Position numbers and translations under genes: made by a program. The notes beneath the pieces are model-generated. The model had not been told where the DNA came from, searched no databases, and saw only the letters and a program-made list of their open reading frames with translations. This document shows, one piece after another, positions 53,187-62,560 of a stretch of DNA of 64,000 nt; within the stretch, counting starts at the first letter, position 1; every line of letters begins with the position of its first letter. Source of the DNA: Flectobacillus major DSM 103 (GTDB lineage Bacteria > Bacteroidota > Bacteroidia > Cytophagales > Spirosomataceae). The stretch covers positions 4,815,303 to 4,879,302 of the forward strand of contig NZ_KE386491.1 of NCBI RefSeq assembly GCF_000427405.1. Direction: 5' to 3'.

Positions 53187-54527
53187 ATGTCTGCAAAAAA
53201 CAAACTAAATCTCTTTGATACCACTATGTTGGTGGTAAGTTTAATTATAGGAATGGGTATTTTTAGGAATCCTGTCGAAGTAGCCAAATCGGCACAAACA
53301 CCTCTGATTTTCTTTCTAGCTTGGATATTGGGCGGTATTGTTAGTTTCTTGGGCGGCCTTACCTATGCCGAAATTGGTTCAAGGTATGCGGTAAAAGGTG
53401 GTTTTTACAAAATATTTTCTTATTGTTATCATCCAGCCTTTGCCTTTATGGTCAATTGGATGCTGGTGATTTCCAATGCAGGAGCTACTTCGATTGTAGC
53501 CATTGTGGGTGCCGAATATATCAATCCTATCTTGATGCCTGAATCTCTTCAGAACCCTACAGGCATAAAAATCACATCGATTTCTACCATTGTTATTTTG
53601 TACATTATCAATTTTATTGGTATTCGTTTATCGGCCAAAACCCAGAATGTTTTGTCGATGATAAAAATTGTACTGATGGCCTTATTGATTCTGACTATTT
53701 TTGGGAATCACCCTACACCTCAAAAAACAATGCCCTTATTGGCAAGCGAACCTTGGACACCCATCGATTACCTAAAAGCCTTAGCGGTAAGTTTTATTCC
53801 TATCTTTTTCACTTATGGGGGCTATCAACAAACCATTAATTTTGGAACAGACATCGAAAATCCCGTCAAGAATACTCCCAAAGGAATTTTTATTGGCTGT
53901 AGTTTGGTAATGGTACTGTATCTAGCTATCAATTTTGCTTATTATAAAGTATTAGGTATAGAAGGAATAGCCCATTCGTCGTCGTTGACTGCCGATTTGG
54001 CAAAAGTATTTTTTGGTGAAATAGGCTTTAAGTTTACGTCAGTATTACTCTTTATTTCGGTACTGACGTTTGTTAATTCAGCCATGTTGACCAACCCAAG
54101 GGTATATTTTGCTATGGCCGAAGATGGTGTTTTGCCAAGTGTTTTCAAAAAACAAAACGAGCAAACACAAGTACAAGAGTTTGCATTAACGGTATTTGCT
54201 TCATTTTTGATATTATTTTTATTTTTTGCTGATTCGTTTAAGGAGCTACTTAATTACGTTATGTTCTGCGACTCTATAGGTATGATTACTTCGGCTTTTA
54301 CTATATTTCTGCTTCGCAAAAAGGTTAAAAATCTATCGGCCGAGATTTATACGATAGGTTTTGGGAAAGTATTATTTCCTGCCATTTTTATTGTTACTTA
54401 TACTGTAGTGGCAATCAGTTCGTTGGCCGAAAATAAAGAAAACTTACCCACAGCAATTGGACTATTCTTAGGGGGCTTACCCTTGTATTACATCATCAAA
54501 AAGGTACTAGAATTAACCCAAAAATAG
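53187..54527 (+). CDS. APC-family amino acid permease
   Basis: 446-residue inner-membrane transporter with about twelve helices. The first helix contains the APC signature SLIIGMGIFRNP (about 18-29, the unwound substrate-binding segment), followed by AWILGGIVSFLGGLTYAEIG (helix 2) and YGGYQQTINFGTDIENP around helix 6. ATG at 53187 (MSAKNKLNLFD) is chosen because the longer frame begins at a TTG and adds nothing family-like. It lies 114 bp before the trans-sulfuration-type enzyme gene on the same strand, so the two could handle the same amino acid. Confidence 0.88.
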   Translation: MSAKNKLNLFDTTMLVVSLIIGMGIFRNPVEVAKSAQTPLIFFLAWILGGIVSFLGGLTYAEIGSRYAVKGGFYKIFSYCYHPAFAFMVNWMLVISNAGATSIVAIVGAEYINPILMPESLQNPTGIKITSISTIVILYIINFIGIRLSAKTQNVLSMIKIVLMALLILTIFGNHPTPQKTMPLLASEPWTPIDYLKALAVSFIPIFFTYGGYQQTINFGTDIENPVKNTPKGIFIGCSLVMVLYLAINFAYYKVLGIEGIAHSSSLTADLAKVFFGEIGFKFTSVLLFISVLTFVNSAMLTNPRVYFAMAEDGVLPSVFKKQNEQTQVQEFALTVFASFLILFLFFADSFKELLNYVMFCDSIGMITSAFTIFLLRKKVKNLSAEIYTIGFGKVLFPAIFIVTYTVVAISSLAENKENLPTAIGLFLGGLPLYYIIKKVLELTQK

Positions 54528-54641
54528 CTTTTGATATAATACATCAGTGAATAATTTATGTGCCAAGAATAAACCTTTTTTCATTTTTTTGACTAATACT
54601 AATAGAGGCTTGTCTCGCAAGGGCTAAGTCTAGCCGTAAAT

Positions 54642-55817
54642 ATGGAAGATTTATCGTATATCATTAACCAACTAGGCGAGGAGCGAGAGCTATACTATAA
54701 TGCAATAGCACCGCCTATTATTCAAACATCCAATTTTGCCTTCAAAGACTTTGCGAGTATGCGGTCAACATTTGAAGATGAATATGCTGGAGATTATATT
54801 TATACAAAAGCTAAAAACCCAACAGTCGATATTCTCCGCAAAAAGCTAGCAGCATTGCAAGGTGCGGAGGATGCCCTGATTACTAATTCAGGAAGTTCGG
54901 CTATTTTTTGTTCTATTTTGGCCAACGTGAAGGCTGGTGACCATATTATTTCGGTACGAAAACCCTATTCTTGGGCTGTAAATATGTTGGAGGTAGTATT
55001 GCCCAAATTCAATGTGACGCATACTTATGTCGATGGCCGAGATATTAACAATTTTATAACAGCGTGCCAGCCCAATACCACCTTAATTTATCTGGAATCG
55101 CCCAATTCGTTTAGTTTTGAATTACAGGATTTAGCAGCAGTTGGTAGCTTTGCTCAGTCGAAAGGTATTACAACTATTATCGACAATAGTTATTGTACAC
55201 CTTTATTCCAAAATCCACATGCTTTGGGCATAGATTTGTGCTTGCATTCGGCAACAAAATATATTTCGGGGCATTCCGACACTGTGGCAGGTGTGATTAC
55301 AGGCTCGAAAGCACGCTTAAAAAAGATTTTTGACTCTGAATTATCAAACTCAGGTACAAGTATTTCGCCTTTCAACGCTTGGCTGTTGCTTCGAGGCTTA
55401 CGAACATTAGAAATTCGATTGCAAAGAATTTCGGAAAGTACTCCTCGGGTAGTACAATTTCTGAAAAATCACCCTTTGGTAGAAAAAGTAATTTTTCCAT
55501 TCGACAAAGATTTCCCCCAATACGAATTAGCTCGTCAACAAATGACAGGGGCTTGTGGTTTGTTCACAATTGTATTGCCTCCTGTGTCGTACCAACAAAT
55601 AGAAGCATTTGCTTTGTCGTTGCAGAATTTTTTATTGGCTGTAAGCTGGGGTGGCCACGAGTCGCTGGTGATGCCCAAAGCAGCAGGGATAAAGCCCGAA
55701 AATTATGAAATAGATAATCCAGAACATCGTATGGTACGCTTGTATATTGGTCTGGAACAAGTAGAAATATTAATCAAGGATTTGGACAACGCCTTGTCGG
55801 TGTTGCAACGTAACTAA
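54642..55817 (+). CDS. PLP-dependent Cys/Met metabolism (trans-sulfuration family) enzyme
   Basis: 391-residue fold-type I PLP enzyme of the cystathionine gamma-synthase/gamma-lyase family. The PLP lysine is Lys206 in HSATKYISGHSD, the phosphate-binding segment is SGSSAIFCS (about 86-94), the family R/Y motif appears as YIYTKAKNPTVD (about 51-62; usual form Y-S-R-x-x-N-P-T), and the C-terminal active-site SWGGHESL-P and R-L-Y-I-G-L-E motifs are present. The tyrosine-arginine of the usual YSR motif is replaced by YTK, which may shift substrate preference. Whether it makes or breaks cystathionine, methionine or homocysteine cannot be decided here. 18 bp before the next frame's possible start, probably an operon with the HAD gene. 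Confidence 0.85.
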   Translation: MEDLSYIINQLGEERELYYNAIAPPIIQTSNFAFKDFASMRSTFEDEYAGDYIYTKAKNPTVDILRKKLAALQGAEDALITNSGSSAIFCSILANVKAGDHIISVRKPYSWAVNMLEVVLPKFNVTHTYVDGRDINNFITACQPNTTLIYLESPNSFSFELQDLAAVGSFAQSKGITTIIDNSYCTPLFQNPHALGIDLCLHSATKYISGHSDTVAGVITGSKARLKKIFDSELSNSGTSISPFNAWLLLRGLRTLEIRLQRISESTPRVVQFLKNHPLVEKVIFPFDKDFPQYELARQQMTGACGLFTIVLPPVSYQQIEAFALSLQNFLLAVSWGGHESLVMPKAAGIKPENYEIDNPEHRMVRLYIGLEQVEILIKDLDNALSVLQRN

Positions 55818-55856
55818 ACGCCAAAGCCTTTTAGTGTGTACAACAAATTTAGTAGA

Positions 55857-56522
55857 ATGACAGAGAAACAAATTGCCTTTATTTTTGACATGGATGGGGT
55901 TTTGGTAGACAACCTCGAATACCATGTAATTGCTTGGTTAGAGTTTTGTGCCAAGAAAAATATTCCGCTAACACGGGAAGAGTTTTTTCAGAATTTGAAT
56001 GGAAAAAATGCTCAAGATACCATGAATTACTTTTTCAAAAGAGAGGTTGAACCAGAATTGGCTCATACCCTCAACGAAGAGAAAGAAGTAATTTATAAAG
56101 AAATTTATCGCCCTCACGTAAAACCTGCCGAAGGATTAGTCACCCTGTTGGAATCGCTCAAAGCCAAAGGTGTAAAATTGGCTGTAGGTACGTCGGCACC
56201 GCAAGGGAATATTGATTTTACCTTAGATAATGCAGGGATTCGTCATTATTTCGATGAAATTGTAGACTCATCGATGGTAACAAATGGAAAACCAGCTCCT
56301 GATATTTATTTGAAAGCGGCCGAAAAACTGGGTGTTGCTATTGACAATTGTATTGTTGCTGAAGATGCCATGCAGGGTATTCAGGCTGGCCTAAGTGCTG
56401 GTATGAAGGTAATTGGTATTACAACATCGCATACAGCCGAAGAGCTGGCTCATACACATTTGCAAGCTCCAAACTTTACGGGTATAACTTACGATACTTT
56501 GGTTGAGCTTTTGGCAAGGTAA
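55857..56522 (+). CDS. HAD-family phosphatase (beta-phosphoglucomutase-like)
   Basis: 221-residue haloacid-dehalogenase superfamily hydrolase, subfamily IA. The nucleophile Asp11 and acid Asp13 are in FIFDMDGVLVD. A helical cap with a LNGKNAQD loop (about 45-60) follows, motif II threonine is in VGTSAPQG, Lys in NGKPAPDIYLKAA, and motif IV in VAEDAMQGIQAG. I start at the ATG at 55857 rather than the GTG at 55836. Substrates of this group are usually sugar phosphates. It is 39 bp after the PLP enzyme stop and closed by a very strong terminator. Confidence 0.87.
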   Translation: MTEKQIAFIFDMDGVLVDNLEYHVIAWLEFCAKKNIPLTREEFFQNLNGKNAQDTMNYFFKREVEPELAHTLNEEKEVIYKEIYRPHVKPAEGLVTLLESLKAKGVKLAVGTSAPQGNIDFTLDNAGIRHYFDEIVDSSMVTNGKPAPDIYLKAAEKLGVAIDNCIVAEDAMQGIQAGLSAGMKVIGITTSHTAEELAHTHLQAPNFTGITYDTLVELLAR

Positions 56523-56537
56523 AGGCAAATCTAAAAG

Positions 56538-56577
56538 AAAAAAGCCTTGCAATGGTTAACCGTTGCAAGGCTTTTTT
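56538..56577 (+). terminator. Very strong terminator after HAD phosphatase gene
   Basis: 18-bp stem with one G-U pair (perfect part AAAAAAGCCTTGCAA at 56538-56552 with 56563-56577), small loop, ending in six T. It may also act for the convergent APC gene. Confidence 0.92.
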
Positions 56578-56659
56578 GTTGGTAGGAAGTTATTGGATTT
56601 CCAAGAACTGTCCGACAATACACTGCTTATTTTGAAAATCATCAAATACTACACTATTA

Positions 56660-58075
56660 CTAACTCTTGTTTTTATTCCAGTACCAATAAAAAGGTAACC
56701 CTGTTGCCATAAGGCCTAAACCTATCAGAGCCTCGTGTGGTCGTTCTACCAATGTATTGAATAACAAGGCTATACAAAACAAAATAAAGATGGCAGGAAC
56801 AAACGGATACGCAATAACCTTGTACGGGCGTGGTGTATCAGGCATTTTTTTACGTAAAATAAATACCCCCAAAGTGGTAGCTCCATAGAAAATAAATGCT
56901 GCAAAAATCAACATATCGGTAAGCTGATCGAATGTACCCGACAATACCAATAACGATGACCAAACCGCCTGAATGTATAATGCCCTAGATGGAGTATTGT
57001 ACACAGGATGAATATAATCTACTTTTTTGAAGAACATATTGTCTTTGGCCATGGCATAAAACAAACGAGATGCCAACAAAATAGTACTACTGGTACAGTT
57101 GAAAGTAGTCACTAAAATGAGGCACGAAATAAGAGTACCCCCCCAAGGTCCCAGAAAATGCTTCACTACAGCAACAGCTCCAATGCCATTTTTGGCTTCA
57201 TAAATATTAATAAACTCGTCGATAGGCAAAATGTACAGATAAACAAAGTTCATCATCAGATACAAAGCCATAATAATGAGTGTGCCAATTGTCAGTGCAA
57301 GTGGCAAATTGCGTTGAGGATTCTTGATTTCGCCACCAATATACCCCACGCTATTCCAGCCTTCATAGCCCCAAAAAGCACTCAAACAAGCCAATGCCAA
57401 TGCTTTGAAAAGCGTTGAGCCTGACATTGATTCTGGATTGTAACGTACACTATTTTGTTGAAGATGCTCCAAACTACCCGAGCTAGAAAGCAATCCCAAT
57501 GTAATGATTAACAACATGGCCATTACCATCAACGAAACCAAAGTGGTACTTAGTTTTTCGCCCAATTTCATACCCTTATTATTAAAATAGGTCAGGAATA
57601 CAATCAGGGCAATAGCGATGAGCTTTATGCCAAGGTTATCAAAAAAATGTAAGCCAAAAATACTGATGTCCGAAAGTTCTTGAGAAGAGTTGGGAATAGG
57701 AATTAAGCTATTGATAGACTGTGCAAATACATAAGCAATCGAGGCAATAGATGCCGTACGAATTACCGCAAAGTTGGTCCAGCCAAAAAGGAATGCAAAA
57801 AAACGGTTATAGATTTTGCGGTAATACACAAAATCACCTCCAGAGTCGGCCAGCATACTGGCTACTTCGGCGTTGCTGAGTGTACCCGCCAAGCTGATTA
57901 AGCCAGCGGCTAGCCATGCAAAGAGTACCAAACTAGGCGATTGTAGCTCGTACGACATAGGGGCGATTTTTTTGAAAACGCCTGTGCCTATCACAGAACT
58001 AATCACTAAAACGACGGCCGAAGTTAAGCCAATGGAGCGTACAAGTTTACCTTGATTTTCAGGAGGGTTTTGCAT
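56660..58075 (-). CDS. APC-family amino acid permease (second)
   Basis: 471-residue inner-membrane transporter with about twelve helices. The first helix carries SVIGTGVFKKIAP (about 23-35), matching the APC unwound segment G-S/T-G-I/V-F, with AEVASMLADSGGDFVYYRKIY after helix 2 and FWGYEGWNSVGYIGGEIKNP in helix 6, features of the LAT-like subgroup. A short hydrophobic extension at the C-terminus ends in a basic WYWNKNKS. Its substrate is unknown. It is only distantly similar to the 53-kb permease and convergent with the HAD gene. Confidence 0.88.
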   Translation of the reverse strand: MQNPPENQGKLVRSIGLTSAVVLVISSVIGTGVFKKIAPMSYELQSPSLVLFAWLAAGLISLAGTLSNAEVASMLADSGGDFVYYRKIYNRFFAFLFGWTNFAVIRTASIASIAYVFAQSINSLIPIPNSSQELSDISIFGLHFFDNLGIKLIAIALIVFLTYFNNKGMKLGEKLSTTLVSLMVMAMLLIITLGLLSSSGSLEHLQQNSVRYNPESMSGSTLFKALALACLSAFWGYEGWNSVGYIGGEIKNPQRNLPLALTIGTLIIMALYLMMNFVYLYILPIDEFINIYEAKNGIGAVAVVKHFLGPWGGTLISCLILVTTFNCTSSTILLASRLFYAMAKDNMFFKKVDYIHPVYNTPSRALYIQAVWSSLLVLSGTFDQLTDMLIFAAFIFYGATTLGVFILRKKMPDTPRPYKVIAYPFVPAIFILFCIALLFNTLVERPHEALIGLGLMATGLPFYWYWNKNKS

Positions 58076-58364
58076 AAAATGGGTCTAAATGTTTAGCTTT
58101 TAGCATAGTCCTTGCAAAGGCTTGCTAAAATAGAAAAGGTTATGACTGTAATAATCAACTACAATGCAAGGTAAGTAAGCCTACCAGTCAGCTATATACA
58201 ATAGGAAATAATTATCGGGGTTTTTGTTACTACACACTTATTAACTTACTGAATTAACTCTTTAAATTAAGCATAAACGATTGGACTTACAAATGCCTTA
58301 TAGCCAAGGTAAGCAATAATGGCTAATAGAATGGCCAAATCGGGGCAATAGGGCATAAAAATGG

Positions 58365-58398
58365 CTGTAGGGGGCTGTCACGGTACAGACCCCTACAG
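58365..58398. repeat. GC-rich imperfect palindrome
   Basis: CTGTAGGGGGCTGT and ACAGACCCCTACAG (58365-58378 with 58385-58398) form a 14-bp stem with one mismatch around CACGGT. It is much more GC-rich than the surroundings, which suggests a dispersed REP-like hairpin rather than an ordinary leader; no T-run follows on the plus strand. Confidence 0.4.
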
Positions 58399-58402
58399 GT
58401 AG

Positions 58403-58434
58403 TTTGATAAGCATTAGGAATTGTTATAATTTTA
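58403..58434 (+). promoter_or_regulatory. Promoter candidate for DUF5916 operon
   Basis: TTTG (58403-58406), 20-nt spacer, TAATTTTA (58427-58434; one mismatch to TAnnTTTG), 34 nt before the GTG start. Confidence 0.4.
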
Positions 58435-58468
58435 CTAAATTTTATCATATAAACCCCACTACAGAACA

Positions 58469-60685
58469 GTGAAGAAAACTTTACTTATACTTTCTTTTTT
58501 GATTTTTCATTCAACCTTATTCTTTGCTCAAAAAATCAATGAATCGGTTCAATATCATATCAAACCCACCACTTCTAAAATCGTAATTGATGGAAATCTT
58601 GATGATGCCGCCTGGAGTACTACTGAAGTAGGCAATGACTTTTGGATGATTACCCCCAACGATACATCCAAAACAAATGCTCAAACCGAGTTTAGAATGA
58701 CTTACGATGACCAATTTTTGTATGTGGCCGCTATTTGTCATGAAAAAATAAAAAACAAAACCTTTGTAGTAGAATCGTTAAAACGAGACTTTTCGTTTGG
58801 CAATAACGATAACCTTTGGCTTATATTAGAACCATTCAACGACCTTACCAATGGCTTTGTATTTGGGGCCAATGCCGCAGGGGCTCAGTTTGATGGGATT
58901 ATTTCGGAAGGAACAAACCTCAATGCCAACTGGGATAATAAATGGTATTCTGAAACCAAATATTTGGGTGATAAGTGGATTTTGGAAATGGCTATTCCTT
59001 TCAAAACCCTACGCTACAAAGCTGGCGAAACTCGTTGGGGACTTAATTTTAGCCGATTAGATTTAAAATCAAATGAAAAATCAAGTTGGGCTCGTATTCC
59101 TCGACAGTTTTTTAGTATTACTTTGGCTTATACAGGTGTTTTGGTATGGGATACGCCACCTCCAACGCCCAAAAATAATATTTCGATAATTCCATACGCT
59201 TTGGGTGGTATCAACAAAAACTATAGCCAAAATACCGATGCTTCGTGGAGAAAAGATATTGGGGTAGATGCCAAAGTGGCGGTATCTTCGGCTCTTAATT
59301 TGGACTTAACCGTCAATCCCGACTTTTCGCAGGTAGATGTAGACCAGCAAGTAACCAATCTCGACAGATTTGAATTGTTTTTCCCTGAAAGAAGGCAGTT
59401 TTTTCTCGAAAATTCTGACCTATTCAACAACTTTGGTTTCAAAAATATTCGTCCTTTCTTTTCTCGACGCATTGGCTTGGGTGTTCCTATTCGTTTTGGG
59501 GCTCGTTTGAGCGGTAAAATCAATAACAACCTCCGAATTGGTTTGATGAATATGCAAACAGGAGCAATTGATGACGAAAATCGCCCTGCACAGAATTTTT
59601 CAACCTTGGTACTACAACAAAAAGTGTTTTCTCGTTCTAATATTGGGATTATGTTTCTCAACAAAGAGTCTATTAATTTTGACGAAAAAGCAGGAGGCAT
59701 TTTTACCAAATACAACCGTAATATTGGTTTGGAATATAACCTAGCATCGCCTAGCAACCTGTGGACAGGCAAAGCCCTATTCCTGAAATCCTTTAGCCCA
59801 CTCAAAACCAATACTAGCGACGAATACGTACAGGCTCTGAATGTGGCTCATAATGGCAAAAACTGGGTATTGCAGTGGCAACACGAATATGTAGGAAAAA
59901 GCTATAATCCAGAGGTTGGGTATGTGCCGCGTGTAGGATATTTTAAAATAGACCCTGTGGCTACGTATTTGTTTTATCCTAAAAACTCGACTAGTCCAAT
60001 ATTTGCCCATGGCCCTACCGCCGAATCGGTGAACTACTGGAATATGAATAGCAAATTAACCGATAATACCAATATTTTGGCTTATGCCTTTCAGATGAAA
60101 AACAGAAGCTCATTGTCGGTATGGACAGCCACCGATTTTGTGAAGCTTCAGTTTAAGTTCAACCCAATGAACCCTTATTCAAAAGCTCATTATGTAAGCG
60201 ACCAAAGCGAGCATTCTTGGCGTTCGGCTGGCCTCGACTACCTTTCTACTCCCAAAAAGCTCTTGACCTATTCGGTATCTACACGTGTAGGAGGCTATTA
60301 TGGCGATGGCAAACGTATGGCTATTACAGGTTTGATAGGTTATCGTTTTCAGCCGTATGTAAGCCTTTCGGTTGGGGCCGACTATAACAATATTAAAGAT
60401 GTAACCGTTATTGATGCCACTACCGAAGAAACCACCCGACAATCAACAGAGTTTTGGTTGGTTCGTTCTAAAGTAGATATTACATTTACCAATAATTTGT
60501 TCTGGACTACGTATTTTCAGTACAACGAACAGCAAAAAAATGTAAACCTCAATACCCGTTTGCAGTGGCGTTATAAACCCGCTTCCGACTTGTTTTTGGT
60601 ATATACCGACAACTACGTACCTAATAGTTTTGGTATAAAAGACCGTGCTTTGGTACTAAAACTTACTTATTGGTGGAATGTCTAA
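58469..60685 (+). CDS. DUF5916 protein with CBM9-like domain
   Basis: 738-residue envelope protein. It begins at a GTG (58469), which gives an immediate signal peptide (about 1-20, ending LFFAQ). Residues about 30-200 form a carbohydrate-binding family-9-like beta-sandwich (KIVIDGNLDDAAWS at its start is the family's hallmark), and about 215-738 the DUF5916 region, which is rich in alternating strands and ends in an aromatic-hydrophobic strand (LKLTYWWNV), consistent with an outer-membrane barrel. No function is established for DUF5916. First gene of a run with the Rdx-type and SdiA-regulated genes (gaps of 21 and 19 bp). Confidence 0.85.
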   Translation: MKKTLLILSFLIFHSTLFFAQKINESVQYHIKPTTSKIVIDGNLDDAAWSTTEVGNDFWMITPNDTSKTNAQTEFRMTYDDQFLYVAAICHEKIKNKTFVVESLKRDFSFGNNDNLWLILEPFNDLTNGFVFGANAAGAQFDGIISEGTNLNANWDNKWYSETKYLGDKWILEMAIPFKTLRYKAGETRWGLNFSRLDLKSNEKSSWARIPRQFFSITLAYTGVLVWDTPPPTPKNNISIIPYALGGINKNYSQNTDASWRKDIGVDAKVAVSSALNLDLTVNPDFSQVDVDQQVTNLDRFELFFPERRQFFLENSDLFNNFGFKNIRPFFSRRIGLGVPIRFGARLSGKINNNLRIGLMNMQTGAIDDENRPAQNFSTLVLQQKVFSRSNIGIMFLNKESINFDEKAGGIFTKYNRNIGLEYNLASPSNLWTGKALFLKSFSPLKTNTSDEYVQALNVAHNGKNWVLQWQHEYVGKSYNPEVGYVPRVGYFKIDPVATYLFYPKNSTSPIFAHGPTAESVNYWNMNSKLTDNTNILAYAFQMKNRSSLSVWTATDFVKLQFKFNPMNPYSKAHYVSDQSEHSWRSAGLDYLSTPKKLLTYSVSTRVGGYYGDGKRMAITGLIGYRFQPYVSLSVGADYNNIKDVTVIDATTEETTRQSTEFWLVRSKVDITFTNNLFWTTYFQYNEQQKNVNLNTRLQWRYKPASDLFLVYTDNYVPNSFGIKDRALVLKLTYWWNV

Positions 60686-60706
60686 AAAACAAAAAAGTAT
60701 GAACCA

Positions 60707-60997
60707 ATGCAAAATATCACAAAACCTTATGTTACTATAGAATACTGTCCCAAATGCCAATGGCTAATGCGTTCGGCTTGGCTAGCACAGGAGTTGCTAA
60801 CTACCTTTGTCGATGATTTGGAGGAGGTTCGCTTGAAACCTTCTTTGGTATCTGGGCGTTTTCAGATTGGTGTCAACGATACTGTAGTATTTGACCGTAA
60901 GCGAGAGGGGCATTTTCCCGAAGCCAAAGAAATAAAACAAATTATCAGAGACATCGTTTGTCCAGAAAGGAGTCTGGGGCATTCAGACAAAAAATAG
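60707..60997 (+). CDS. Rdx/SelT-SelW-SelH family thioredoxin-like protein
   Basis: 96-residue small redox-fold protein. The C-x-x-C motif is Cys14-Pro-Lys-Cys17 in EYCPKCQW, at the place where the selenoprotein W relatives have Cys-x-x-Sec, so this is the cysteine form. The rest fits the family: an ELLTTFVDDLEEVRLKPS segment and the conserved G-R-F-Q-I and F-D-R-K-R-E-G-H-F-P region (about 51-71). Cytosolic by absence of a signal peptide. Redox role is inferred by family; partners unknown. It is 21 bp after the DUF5916 stop, so probably co-transcribed. Confidence 0.85.
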   Translation: MQNITKPYVTIEYCPKCQWLMRSAWLAQELLTTFVDDLEEVRLKPSLVSGRFQIGVNDTVVFDRKREGHFPEAKEIKQIIRDIVCPERSLGHSDKK

Positions 60998-61016
60998 CAC
61001 TAAATCCATTGTTAAG

Positions 61017-61856
61017 ATGAAAGCAAACAACCTATTATTATTAAGCCTATCCTTGTTTTTTGGCTGTGGCAACAAAAGTTCTAAAGCAGACACCGAAGCC
61101 AACGTTTCGGAAGTCGCTGTGATTTCCTACAACCTGAATAAGCCTAGCCAAAAGTATATTTTGCCTAAATCACTAGATGAAATATCAGGGCTTTCGTTTT
61201 ATAAAGACCACCAATTGGCCTGTGTCAACGACGAAGAAGGACGTGTTTTTGTGTATGATTACCAAAAAGAAGCAGTAGTCGACAAAATAAAATTTGGTAA
61301 AGCAGGTGATTACGAAGGGGTAGAAGTAGTTGATAATGAGGTATTTGTTTTGAAAAGTAACGGTATGGTACATGGCTTTAAAATAGGAGAAGCTTTTGAG
61401 CGAGATATTGACTGTACGCATCCAGATGTAAAAGAATATGAAGGCCTAAGCTATGACCCCAAGAAAAAATACTTGCTTTTAGCAGCTAAAGAAAGAGTGA
61501 AGTCGAAAGATGATATAAAAATGATTTATGCTTACAGCCTGACAAGCAAAACCTTTTTTAAGTACATCGGTATTCCCGAAGCAAAAGTAAAAGGCGATAA
61601 TGGCAACAAAGATTTTAAGCCATCGGGTATTGCTATTCATCCCCTCAATCGTGATATCTATATCTTGGCATCGCAAGGAAAAAAACTCTTGATTTTGGCC
61701 GACGATGGGCATAAAAAAGCATTAATCAGCCTCGACCCGTCGTTGTATCGCCAGCCCGAAGGGATTTGTTTTAGTCCCCAAGGCGAACTTTTTATTGCAT
61801 CGGAAGGAGCAGGGCAGGCGGGATATATCTTGCGTTTTGCGACGAAAGGCGACTAG
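61017..61856 (+). CDS. SdiA-regulated-domain lipoprotein
   Basis: 279-residue lipoprotein. The signal is MKANNLLLLSLSLFFGC with Cys17 as the predicted lipidated residue. The mature part is a beta-propeller-type SdiA-regulated domain: EISGLSFYKDHQLACVNDEEGRVFVYD (about 58-84, quoted in parts), GDYEGVE (about 96-102), YEGLSYDP and HPLNRDIYILASQGKKLLIL, with PEGICFSPQGELFIASEG at the end. Function of the family is poorly known. It is 19 bp after the Rdx gene and is closed by a hairpin. Confidence 0.85.
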   Translation: MKANNLLLLSLSLFFGCGNKSSKADTEANVSEVAVISYNLNKPSQKYILPKSLDEISGLSFYKDHQLACVNDEEGRVFVYDYQKEAVVDKIKFGKAGDYEGVEVVDNEVFVLKSNGMVHGFKIGEAFERDIDCTHPDVKEYEGLSYDPKKKYLLLAAKERVKSKDDIKMIYAYSLTSKTFFKYIGIPEAKVKGDNGNKDFKPSGIAIHPLNRDIYILASQGKKLLILADDGHKKALISLDPSLYRQPEGICFSPQGELFIASEGAGQAGYILRFATKGD

Positions 61857-61881
61857 AACCTGCCGTTGGTGGAAAATTCTG

Positions 61882-61922
61882 AAAAACTGTGCGAAATTTG
61901 TAGAACTTTCGCACAGTTTTTC
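61882..61922 (+). terminator. Terminator of SdiA-regulated lipoprotein gene
   Basis: 15-bp perfect stem AAAAACTGTGCGAAA/TTTCGCACAGTTTTT (61882-61896 with 61907-61921), 10-nt loop. It lies in the 120-bp gap before the DUF2911 ATG, so the longer open frame from 61866 that crosses it is not part of that protein. Confidence 0.85.
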
Positions 61923-61976
61923 GTTTGTATTAATGAAGCGAAAAATGTTTCCTTTCAATCAAACCAATTTTACAAG

Positions 61977-62492
61977 ATGAAAAAGTTACTCTTATTATCA
62001 CTTTTTGCCTTAGTGGCTTTTATGGGCAATGCTCAACACAAAGACGACAAATCGAAAAGACCATCACCTCCGGCAGTTGCTTCGGCTACTGTAAATGGAG
62101 CAAGTATCAAAATTGATTATAGCCAACCAGCTGTAAAAGGCCGTAATGTTTGGGCTGGCGACCTTGCCCCTTATGGCAAAGTATGGCGTACCGGTGCAAA
62201 CGAAGCTACTGTTTTTGAAGTATCCAAAGACGTAACAGTAGAAGGAAAAGCCTTGAAAGCTGGAAAATATGCCTTGTTTTCGATTCCTAATGAAAAAGAA
62301 TGGGTGATTATTTTTAATAAAAAATCGAATCAGTGGGGTGCATACGACTACAAAGAAGCAGACGATGCTCTAAGAGTAATTGTTCCAGCAAAGGCTCATG
62401 ATTTTACAGAAAGATTTACTATTTCGGCAGCTAATTCAGGCAAAGTTACTTTGGCCTGGGACAAAGTTGCGGTAGATTTTACCGTAAAATAA
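61977..62492 (+). CDS. DUF2911 secreted protein
   Basis: 171-residue protein with a signal peptide (MKKLLLLSLFALVAFMGNAQ, about 20 residues) at the ATG at 61977. The mature part is a DUF2911 domain: a KRPSPPAV opening, YSQPAVKGRNVWAG (about 45-58), WRTGANEATVFEVSKDV (about 67-83) and KAGKYALFSIPNEKEW (about 93-108). The family is widespread in Bacteroidota as periplasmic or secreted proteins, sometimes fused to TPRs; function unknown. Full length here. It is separated from the previous gene by a terminator and followed by a MITE-like repeat. Confidence 0.88.
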   Translation: MKKLLLLSLFALVAFMGNAQHKDDKSKRPSPPAVASATVNGASIKIDYSQPAVKGRNVWAGDLAPYGKVWRTGANEATVFEVSKDVTVEGKALKAGKYALFSIPNEKEWVIIFNKKSNQWGAYDYKEADDALRVIVPAKAHDFTERFTISAANSGKVTLAWDKVAVDFTVK

Positions 62493-62560
62493 AGCTAGTA
62501 ACCATATAAAGTGACTCTTATACCTTTTTAGGGATACCCGCTCGGCGGTGCTAGTAATAT

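Larger units (their letters stand above)
58076..58468. other. Divergent spacer upstream of DUF5916 gene
   Basis: 393 bp without a gene. It holds a GC-rich imperfect palindrome (58365-58398) and a promoter candidate (58403-58434). Confidence 0.55.

Noticed and set aside
61866-61976. N-terminal extension of the DUF2911 frame
   Set aside because: It runs through the perfect terminator hairpin of the upstream gene and would hide the signal peptide that begins at 61977.
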